Below are positions 50,992-57,740 of a stretch of 64,000 nt of DNA, one piece after another. The DNA comes from Algihabitans sp965233705. Lineage in GTDB: Bacteria > Pseudomonadota > Alphaproteobacteria > Kiloniellales > DSM-21159. The stretch covers positions 1,612,001 through 1,676,000 of the forward strand of contig CBDDTF010000003.1 of NCBI GenBank assembly GCA_965233705.1, given 5' to 3'. The notes under the pieces were generated by a model, which searched no databases, was not told the DNA's origin, and saw only the letters and a program-made list of their open reading frames with translations. Both the position numbers and the translations under genes were made by a program. Numbering within the stretch: the stretch's first letter is position 1; the number at the start of each line of letters is the position of its first letter.

Positions 50992-52143
50992 ATGGCCACC
51001 ATCGAGAAGCGCGAACGCAAGACCGGCACGGTCTATCTCGCGGACGTACGCATCCACGGCTTTCCCCGGCAGAAGAAGACGTTCAAGCGTCTGACCGACG
51101 CGAAGCTCTGGGCGCAGCAAACCGAAGCGTCCATCCGCAAGGGCGAGTTCCAGAACGTGGTCTCGGCGGCGCGGAGCAAGACCCTGAAGGATGTCATCAA
51201 GCGCTACCGCGACGATGTGCTGCCGCACAAGGCGGCGACGACGCAGCGGGCGGAAGCGACCTACATTGCTTTCTGGGAACGCGAGCTGGGCGCCTACGCC
51301 CTCTCCTATATCGAGCCGGAGAAGATCAGCGAGAAGCTCCGGGAGCTAGGCGAAGCCGGCGACGGACGCCGCAAGGCGGACGAAGACGCGGCGGAGAACG
51401 GGAGAAAGCCCCCGGCCCCCGCTCCGAAGCCGAAGAGCCGGAAGACGCTGAAGCACTACCGCGACACGCTGGCGCTGCTGCTCAAGCACGCCAAGCAGTG
51501 GGGATGGACTGCGGCCAACCCCATCGACGGGGTGAACAAGATCACCAAGATCAGGAACGAACGGATACGGTTCCTGAGCGACGACGAACGCACGAAGCTG
51601 CTGGCGGCCTGCAAGGCCAGCGAGAATGAACACCTGTATCCCGTCGTTCTCGTCGCCCTGTCCACAGGCGCGCGGAAGAACGAAGTGCTCTCCCTGACCT
51701 TCGCCGATCTCGACCTGACGCGCGGCATCGCCGTGTTGCGGAACACGAAGAACGGTGAAACCCGGACGGTGCCGGTGGTGAAGAGCCTGCAAGCGCTGCT
51801 CAAGGCGCACATGGAGAAGGTCGAGGCGTTCTACGACAAGCTCGACTACACTCCACCGGCCCGCTGGCTGTTCCCGCGCCGCGATGGCATGGCGCCGATC
51901 GACATCCGCACCGCCTGGGAGAACGCCCGCGACGCCGCCGGGTTGGTGGATTTCCGCTTCCATGACATCCGGCACTCGACGGCCAGCTATCTGGCCATGA
52001 ACGGCGCCAGCCTGGTCGAGATTGCGGAGGTGCTCGGTCACCGGACGCTTCAGATGGTCCGCCGCTACGCGCACCTCTCCGAAAGCCATGTCAAGGAGCT
52101 GGTCCAGTCCGTCAACGACAAGGTGCTGCCGGCCGAACTGTAG
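50992..52143 (+). CDS. int: Tyrosine-type site-specific integrase
   Basis: A 383-aa phage/island integrase. An N-terminal Arm-binding-type domain (EKRERKTGTVYLADVRIHG), a core-binding region with an inserted charged Pro-rich loop (~130-165), and the catalytic domain: Arg in STGARKNEVLSL, H-x2-R in FHDIRHSTASYLA, the late His in LGHRTLQMVRRY and the Tyr nucleophile in that last segment. ATG at 50992 follows GAGG. Sits 250 bases from the tRNA fragment, the usual position next to an attachment site. Confidence 0.9.
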   Translation: MATIEKRERKTGTVYLADVRIHGFPRQKKTFKRLTDAKLWAQQTEASIRKGEFQNVVSAARSKTLKDVIKRYRDDVLPHKAATTQRAEATYIAFWERELGAYALSYIEPEKISEKLRELGEAGDGRRKADEDAAENGRKPPAPAPKPKSRKTLKHYRDTLALLLKHAKQWGWTAANPIDGVNKITKIRNERIRFLSDDERTKLLAACKASENEHLYPVVLVALSTGARKNEVLSLTFADLDLTRGIAVLRNTKNGETRTVPVVKSLQALLKAHMEKVEAFYDKLDYTPPARWLFPRRDGMAPIDIRTAWENARDAAGLVDFRFHDIRHSTASYLAMNGASLVEIAEVLGHRTLQMVRRYAHLSESHVKELVQSVNDKVLPAEL

Positions 52144-52234
52144 GCCAGGGCGCGCCGGTTAATTGTCGGAAAACTCCGGTTCGGCTATAGATAAGGCTTC
52201 CTGCTGTTTATAGGCCCCGAACCATGAGGAAAAC

Positions 52235-52456
52235 ATGGTGGACTACAGGGACCTCGCTACCGTGAAGCAGGTTGCGGCGGATTCGCCGGTCATCACGGAG
52301 CACACGTTGCGCTGGTGGATCTTCCATGCGGAGACGAATGGACTGAAGCCCGCGCTACTGAAGATCGGTGGCCGGGTCTATATCGACCGCGCCGAATTCA
52401 ACAAGTGGCTGGAGAGCCAGCGCATGGCTCCGAAGCCGTTGAAGCCCGCGGCCTGA
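52235..52456 (+). CDS. AlpA/excisionase-like HTH protein
   Basis: A 73-aa MerR/excisionase-type DNA-binding protein (HTLRWWIFHAETNGLKPALL, then a KIGGRVYIDRAEFNKWLESQ wing). Proteins of this size beside integrases act as directionality factors or repressors. Start ATG at 52235, ~90 bases after the integrase. Confidence 0.72.
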   Translation: MVDYRDLATVKQVAADSPVITEHTLRWWIFHAETNGLKPALLKIGGRVYIDRAEFNKWLESQRMAPKPLKPAA

Positions 52457-52475
52457 CCGGCCCCTATCTACGACT

Positions 52476-52506
52476 GAAGCCCCACCCTCGCGGTGGGGCT
52501 TCTTTT
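52476..52506. terminator. Strong rho-independent terminator
   Basis: An 11-bp stem (GAAGCCCCACC with its complement at 52492-52502), 5-base loop, then TTTT. It separates the excisionase-like gene from the convergent CBASS operon and can serve both sides. Confidence 0.85.
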
Positions 52507-52555
52507 CGGTGGGTCAACTGCACTTAGACACTGTCGCGGTTATCAAGCGTTCTTT

Positions 52556-53281
52556 TCATTGGGCAAGCCATCTTCCATATGCCTGAATATCGATCATGGG
52601 AACGGTCCCGCTGAATTGAAGCTGAGAAATCAGATTGAAAAGAAATGCCGTTGCAGGCTTGCCGCCATCCTCGAAGACGTAATCGTTGCTCTGCTCGTCA
52701 AACCGGAAAAGCCCATGAGCTGCCACACACCCCATGTTCAACTTGCCATCGCCTCCATCCGCAGCCAGCGCACTTCGCAGCGCCTCGCCTAAGGGCGGAT
52801 TCCAATCACTCTCGAACGTGAGGATGCCGCCGAGGATCGGGATTAGGGGCTTTGGGTCGTAGACACCACCTGCATGGGGGATAGGAAGGCTGGTTCGATG
52901 CAGCCGTCGGACGCTTGCCGCCTTTTCCTGGGCGTATTTGACGTAGTCGCCGTTTATGGATTGTTTGGCCTCGAAGACCGCGTAGACGCTTTCCGCCGGT
53001 ATCACCTTTTCACCTTCAAAATTGAATATGAAAGGCGAGTACTGACGGTCAAAAATCACAACATCTATCTGCTGACTGAAGGTGCCCTGACTGTCAACGA
53101 CGTGCGCCTTTTCAGCTTGGTAGCGGGCAGGTAGGTAGTCCTGAAAGAGCTTCAGCCAAATCTTCTCACTTGCATCCCCCTTCGTTCCGGGGTGGCCAAA
53201 GCTCTGCCGTGCCGTTTGCAGACGGCTTTGTATGTCCTGATGGAGGCTTTCCAGGACCTTGGCTAGCGACCATGTGGTCAC
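52556..53281 (-). CDS. nucC: CBASS effector endonuclease NucC
   Basis: A 241-aa NucC homologue: the cyclic-triadenylate-activated, double-strand DNA endonuclease of type III CBASS, which destroys the chromosome to abort infection. The restriction-like active site is D73 (QIDVVIFD), E104 and K106 (YAVFEAK), in the same numbering as the E. coli enzyme. SVRRLHRTSLPIPHAGG and FLFNLISQLQFSGTVPMIDI are near-identical to the known family. Last gene of the four-gene operon; overlaps the TRIP13 gene by 4 bases. The active site is intact. Confidence 0.92.
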   Translation of the reverse strand: MTTWSLAKVLESLHQDIQSRLQTARQSFGHPGTKGDASEKIWLKLFQDYLPARYQAEKAHVVDSQGTFSQQIDVVIFDRQYSPFIFNFEGEKVIPAESVYAVFEAKQSINGDYVKYAQEKAASVRRLHRTSLPIPHAGGVYDPKPLIPILGGILTFESDWNPPLGEALRSALAADGGDGKLNMGCVAAHGLFRFDEQSNDYVFEDGGKPATAFLFNLISQLQFSGTVPMIDIQAYGRWLAQ

Positions 53282-54219
53282 GACACGCCCTCCCGAAACG
53301 GCGGAGTCGGTTCCATCCCTCGGGCAATCTCGATTGCCCGCTTCGGATCGATCGGTTTGTTTGGATACGCATCCAGGACGAGCGTCGGCAGCAACCGTTG
53401 CGTAAGGTCGGAGAATGTAAAGCCGTATGCACGACCATTCATCTGGCCAGTGGCGGCAACCAGTTGATTCAGGTCTGGCTGCGAGAAGCCAAGCTCACCC
53501 AGAGAGCGCTGAAGCACTGACAGGCGTTGCACTTCATTGGGGCGACTAAAGGCCATGATGTCGGCCGCGCGCCGCTTGACTGCGGGGTCCATTGCCCCGA
53601 GGCGGTTAGAGCACATGATGATGGCAGCAGGCACGCGTGCGTTGGCGATCGTGTCAATTCCGCGGATGAATGCGTTAACGCCCGCGCGATCTTCATGGTG
53701 CATCTGCGCGGCCTCACGGGACTGAGCCAGCGCATCTGCTTCGTCCACCAAAAGAATTAGCCCGCCACGGGCCTTGCCCGTACTGCCTTTTAGCTTCATG
53801 GCCTGGGACAGCGTGTAATCGAAGGCGGCCGAGAGAAGTTGTGTCATTTCGCCAACACGACCCTGCCCTCTACTTGACAGGCTCAGCGGCAACAAGGTGA
53901 TGTCAATGTCTTCTTGCCGTGCGACAGCATCACCGATCGTTTCAGCAAGTTCGGTTTTCCCCGACCCCACGTCGCCGGCGAGCACGACAAGAGGCGGGCG
54001 CCTCAGGACTGTATCCATAATGACAGTCCGTCCAGCGTGATGCTTCCGCGCCCATGCCTCCAATCCGGCGGGGTTTACGAGCAGCCCAAGGGCCTTCGTC
54101 AGGCGCGTTTTGTGATCGTCCAAGCCGACAAGCTGAGCCAGACGCTCCCGAGCGGAAACATCAGGATAGCTGATGCGCCGGTCGAACAACTCATCGACGT
54201 TGACGGTACTGTTCATCAC
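53278..54219 (-). CDS. cap6: CBASS TRIP13/Pch2-like AAA+ ATPase (Cap6)
   Basis: A 313-aa AAA+ remodeller. Walker A AGDVGSGKTE (K88), Walker B LILLVDEADA (D159/E160), sensor-like NRLGAMDPAVKRRAADI. In type III CBASS this ATPase opens the HORMA protein and so disarms the cyclase complex, preventing false alarm. Overlaps HORMA and NucC genes by 4 bases (ATGA) on either side, so the three are translationally coupled. Confidence 0.9.
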   Translation of the reverse strand: MMNSTVNVDELFDRRISYPDVSARERLAQLVGLDDHKTRLTKALGLLVNPAGLEAWARKHHAGRTVIMDTVLRRPPLVVLAGDVGSGKTELAETIGDAVARQEDIDITLLPLSLSSRGQGRVGEMTQLLSAAFDYTLSQAMKLKGSTGKARGGLILLVDEADALAQSREAAQMHHEDRAGVNAFIRGIDTIANARVPAAIIMCSNRLGAMDPAVKRRAADIMAFSRPNEVQRLSVLQRSLGELGFSQPDLNQLVAATGQMNGRAYGFTFSDLTQRLLPTLVLDAYPNKPIDPKRAIEIARGMEPTPPFREGVS

Positions 54220-54731
54220 CAGCTCCTCACGGTAGCCCGGTCGAGGGCTCTGCCGCCCGCCGAATAGGTCTTATCGGAAACCAGATATCCATTGATGCCC
54301 GGTTCCGGTGCGCCGTTTCGTTGAAGAGGCAAGGTTCGTTTGAAGGCCTCCCGTTCGTCGGAAGTCAGCGCATCCCATGCGGCGCTATAGGTGAGATAGC
54401 TGTAGAACGAGGCGCCGGAAGTATCGGCATTGGGGGAGACACGGCCGGGATCATCATCATTGGCCGCCATACCCGCCAAATCCTTCGCAGTGTACCGGAC
54501 CGTGGGGGCAATCCAGTCGCCATTGCGGCGAAAGCCGTAAGTGACGGTTCCCAGATACCCTGCTTTCAACAGGTCTATGACCTCGGCTTCGTACTCGGCG
54601 ATGTCGGCATCGCTCGGTGCGCCATAGAAGCGCTGCATCCGCTTCAGGTCGGCCGCCACCTTCGCCGCCATGTGTCTGGCGTGCGTAACGGTGAAGGTCG
54701 TGGTTTCGGAGATGGTGTAGCTATAGCTCAT
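54216..54731 (-). CDS. cap7: CBASS HORMA-domain protein (Cap7, bacHORMA_1)
   Basis: A 171-aa bacterial HORMA protein. N-terminal TFTVTHARHMAAKVAADLKR, middle DDDPGRVSPNADTSGASFYS, and the C-terminal safety-belt region ending SAGGRALDRATVRSW are hallmarks of HORMA family 1. It senses infection, probably by binding phage peptides, then activates the CD-NTase. Starts 8 bases after the CD-NTase stop. A single HORMA gene is present; some systems have two. Confidence 0.9.
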   Translation of the reverse strand: MSYSYTISETTTFTVTHARHMAAKVAADLKRMQRFYGAPSDADIAEYEAEVIDLLKAGYLGTVTYGFRRNGDWIAPTVRYTAKDLAGMAANDDDPGRVSPNADTSGASFYSYLTYSAAWDALTSDEREAFKRTLPLQRNGAPEPGINGYLVSDKTYSAGGRALDRATVRSW

Positions 54732-54739
54732 GGCTGCTC

Positions 54740-55705
54740 TCAGACCTGAAAAGACGGACCGAACACTTTCTGCCAGTAGCGGACGGTCTCTTGTTTGGTG
54801 GGTGCCGCAAGCGCCGCATCGATCGCATCGCCGGCGTCCAGCGCCGCCTCAAAAATCGCTTCCGCTTGGGCTTGGGTGTAGAGCCGGCTGACGTTGTTGT
54901 CGGCGTTCACCGGATCGATGATCTGTACGGGCTCTGTGAAGGTTCCGACTGCTGACTGAGGATAATAGTCGTTGAAGATTATTCGCTCCCGCAGGCCGGT
55001 CTGGCCGAGGTAGGTGAAGAAGTGCTGCAACGCCTCCGGGTAATCGGAAAAATCCAACCCCTCGTCCGCCAGGTGGGACAGAATCATTTCGACCATGAAG
55101 GATTTGAAGCGGAAGCCATCATTCTCACGCTTCATATTCCTCGCCCAGAACTTCACAAGACGGACAACTTGGGCGAAATGGGTTTCCTGTGCCTGCTTGC
55201 GCTTGCGGGTGAATTCGAGGTGCAGGGGGATGCTGGTCTTGAGAAACGATCCGTCGTCCTGACTGACCAGGTTCCCGAACCACTGTGGGTCGCCATCGTA
55301 GAGGATGGGAACGACATCTACGTCCAGTCCCGAGCCGCGAAACGAGACGGTCACACTGTAGGTCTGCGGCTTCACCTGATCGGGGCTGAAGTTGGGAAAC
55401 GCCTTGCGAAGCCGCTCCGCGAGGTACTCCAACAGCGCAGCGATATCGGCGGGCGCGTCGGCGCCGCTGATGTAGCAGCCCACATCGATGTCGTTGAGGG
55501 AACGCAGCGCAGTGCCCTTCGCCAAGCTGCCCGAGAGGAGCATCTTCTTGAGGGTGAAATCCGGATGCTCGCTCAGATAGCCTTCCAGGCGCTCGCGCAG
55601 ACGGCGGGCCTGGGCACGGTACTCGTCGGCCTTGTCCTTGGGCAGATTCACCCGCTCCTGCGCAAAGCGAGCGATGTCACTATGGTCTACATGTTGCCGT
55701 CCCAC
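54740..55705 (-). CDS. cdnC: CBASS CD-NTase (CdnC-like oligonucleotide cyclase)
   Basis: A 321-aa nucleotidyltransferase. GS motif and first two catalytic Asp: SGSLAKGTALRSLNDIDVG (D72, D74); third Asp in GLDVDVVPIL (D128 or D130). Helical OAS1-like C-terminus. In type III systems it makes cyclic triadenylate, which activates NucC. The start is GTG at 55705; no better ATG lies inside. First gene of the operon, facing away from the XRE-ImmA gene. Confidence 0.9.
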   Translation of the reverse strand: MGRQHVDHSDIARFAQERVNLPKDKADEYRAQARRLRERLEGYLSEHPDFTLKKMLLSGSLAKGTALRSLNDIDVGCYISGADAPADIAALLEYLAERLRKAFPNFSPDQVKPQTYSVTVSFRGSGLDVDVVPILYDGDPQWFGNLVSQDDGSFLKTSIPLHLEFTRKRKQAQETHFAQVVRLVKFWARNMKRENDGFRFKSFMVEMILSHLADEGLDFSDYPEALQHFFTYLGQTGLRERIIFNDYYPQSAVGTFTEPVQIIDPVNADNNVSRLYTQAQAEAIFEAALDAGDAIDAALAAPTKQETVRYWQKVFGPSFQV

Positions 55706-55803
55706 TGACCGGCCTCCGGCTGAATTTCTCTAGATGTGGCCACTAGGCCACCTTGGCACGCAGCATGATGTATGTTCGAATATCGGACTGTCAAGGGAAG
55801 AAT

Positions 55804-55832
55804 TTGACATTCGATGTTCGATGCCCCATATT
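55804..55832 (+). promoter_or_regulatory. Sigma70-type promoter with TTCGA repeats
   Basis: TTGACA (55804-55809), 17 bases, CATATT (55827-55832), reading towards the XRE-ImmA gene. TTCGA-containing repeats (near 55774 and 55810-55820) flank the -35 box and are likely operators for the XRE protein itself. The CBASS operon is divergent from the same 180-base gap, so one repressor may control both sides. Confidence 0.6.
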
Positions 55833-55885
55833 TATGTGTAAGAGGAGAGAGATAGGCTCTCTCCCGCGAAGGAGGAGGCAGCACC

Positions 55886-57124
55886 ATGGACCCGGTTGAG
55901 CTTGGACGCCGCTTGCGCATTGCTCGTGAGGCACGGGGCCTGAGCCAGCAGGCCGCGGCGGACGCCATTGGCGTGCCCCGGACGGCGATTACCCAGATGG
56001 AATCGGGGAATCGCGCTGTCTCGACTCTGGAGCTGACCAAGCTCGCAGAGCTTTACCGCCGCCCGGTGACCTATTTCTTTGAGGAAGCCGCTCCGGCGGA
56101 AGAAGAGGATGTGCTGGTCGCGCTACATCGCGTTGCCCCGGGTCTGGAGCAGGATTCGGCAGTCCGTGATCAGGTGGATCGTTGCCTGAGCCTATGCCGT
56201 GACGGTGTCGTCCTGGAAACCGTACTGGGGCTCGCACCCCGGTCCGGCCCTCCGGCGTACGAGCTGCGCGTTCCTCGTACCGTCGGCGAAGCTATCGTTC
56301 AAGGAGAGCAGGTGGCGCAGGAGGAAAGGCGCCGCCTCAGCATTGGCAATGCCCCGATCCCTGACGTATCGGAGCTGATTGGCGCGCAGGGTATTTGGGC
56401 ATCCGGCCTTGCGCTCCCAAATCACATGTCCGGCCTTTTTATGCGCCACCCTTCGATTGGGTTGGCAATCATTGTAAACGCGTCCCACCCGCGTGGGCGA
56501 AAGAGGTTTTCATACGCTCATGAATATGCCCACTCTCTCATGGATCGTGACCACAATATAACGATTTCAAGTACCGATAATTCTGCGGAACTTGTGGAGA
56601 AGCGTGCGAATGCTTTTGCGGCATCTTTCCTCATGCCGAGAGACGGCGTGTATGAGGTTCTGAGAAGTCTCGACAAGGGGCTTCCAAGCCGTCAGGAGCA
56701 ATCGATCTTTGATGCTGCCAGCGGTGGGCAAATTGAAGCTGAAGCTCGTTCGGCACCTCGCTCTCAGCGCATTACCTACAAAGATGTAGCGATCGTAGCG
56801 CATCATTTCGGTGTGAGCTATCAGGCCGCCCTCTACAGACTGAAAAGCCTCAAGCATGTTTCTCAGCCGGAATCCGTTGAGCTCCTGGAGCATGAGGATT
56901 TCGGCCGACAGTATCTCAATGCACTGAGCATGTTCGGTGATGTTGGAGAGCAAGAGCAGCGGCAATACTGGGATCGTGAGCTGCGCAGTGAAATTGCGCA
57001 CCTTGCGATTGAAGCCTATCGGCGCGAGGAAATTTCCCGCGGGCGCCTACTGGAGCTTAGCAAGAGCCTCGACATTCCGGGAGAAACCCTCCTTGAACTA
57101 GCCGAAGTGGCCCGCGGGGAGTGA
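55886..57124 (+). CDS. XRE-family regulator with ImmA/IrrE metallopeptidase domain
   Basis: A 412-aa two-domain protein. XRE HTH at ~5-60 (ARGLSQQAAADAIGVPRTAI) and an ImmA/IrrE-type zinc peptidase with HEYAH at 212-216 and a downstream Glu in the EKRANAFAASFLMP helix. Such proteins sense DNA damage or stress and cleave a repressor, or act as antitoxins. It ends 9 bases before a PIN-domain gene. ATG follows AAGGAGGAG. Its position, divergent from CBASS, makes it a candidate regulator of the island. Confidence 0.88.
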   Translation: MDPVELGRRLRIAREARGLSQQAAADAIGVPRTAITQMESGNRAVSTLELTKLAELYRRPVTYFFEEAAPAEEEDVLVALHRVAPGLEQDSAVRDQVDRCLSLCRDGVVLETVLGLAPRSGPPAYELRVPRTVGEAIVQGEQVAQEERRRLSIGNAPIPDVSELIGAQGIWASGLALPNHMSGLFMRHPSIGLAIIVNASHPRGRKRFSYAHEYAHSLMDRDHNITISSTDNSAELVEKRANAFAASFLMPRDGVYEVLRSLDKGLPSRQEQSIFDAASGGQIEAEARSAPRSQRITYKDVAIVAHHFGVSYQAALYRLKSLKHVSQPESVELLEHEDFGRQYLNALSMFGDVGEQEQRQYWDRELRSEIAHLAIEAYRREEISRGRLLELSKSLDIPGETLLELAEVARGE

Positions 57125-57133
57125 ACCAAAGGC

Positions 57134-57652
57134 ATGATCCGTGCGAGCCCGTCAATCATCGTTTCGGATACGTCCGTTCTTGTGAACTTTCTCCGAATCA
57201 ACCGCATGGACCTCATCGCTGGCTACTCTCATGACTTCATCGTTACGGATCACGTCGCCGCGGAAATCACCGACCATTACCCTGACCAACAAGCACGCTT
57301 TGCCGCGGCCCAGGCAGCAGGAATGCTCCAACAGGTGAGTATCACAGATCCGGCGGAAGTCGCGTTGTTTGGAAGTCTCGCCGCTTCCGGTCGTCTGGGT
57401 GCGGGCGAATGTTCCGCGATTGCACTTGCCTCACACCAAGGGCACATCCTGGCGATCGATGACCGCCGCGCATCAAACCATGCGCGCCGTGTCAGCCGGC
57501 ATCTCCAGATTCTGACAACCCAGGACCTGATGGTTTCTATGATCGGTGAAAACCTGTTGGACGTGCCGCAAGCTGATACCATCAAGGACGAATGGGCGAG
57601 CAATCATCGTTTCCGCCTTACAATTCAAAGCTTTGCGGACCTCGTCTCGTGA
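57134..57652 (+). CDS. PIN-domain-like ribonuclease/toxin
   Basis: A 172-aa PIN-like protein. First acidic residue in IIVSDTSVLVNF, middle Glu in LGAGECSAIALA, final Asp pair in LAIDDRRASNHARR: the expected acidic set for Mg2+-dependent RNA cleavage. Nine bases downstream of the XRE-ImmA gene, an arrangement known for toxin-antitoxin-like pairs with COG2856-type antitoxins. Target RNA unknown. Confidence 0.78.
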   Translation: MIRASPSIIVSDTSVLVNFLRINRMDLIAGYSHDFIVTDHVAAEITDHYPDQQARFAAAQAAGMLQQVSITDPAEVALFGSLAASGRLGAGECSAIALASHQGHILAIDDRRASNHARRVSRHLQILTTQDLMVSMIGENLLDVPQADTIKDEWASNHRFRLTIQSFADLVS

Positions 57653-57740
57653 AGGATGCTCAATATCTTCCCCGGGACAGTGTGCATGGAAAAATAGGGG
57701 CCGTCGAAACGACACAAGCACGGATGACGCCGAGGCAGGT

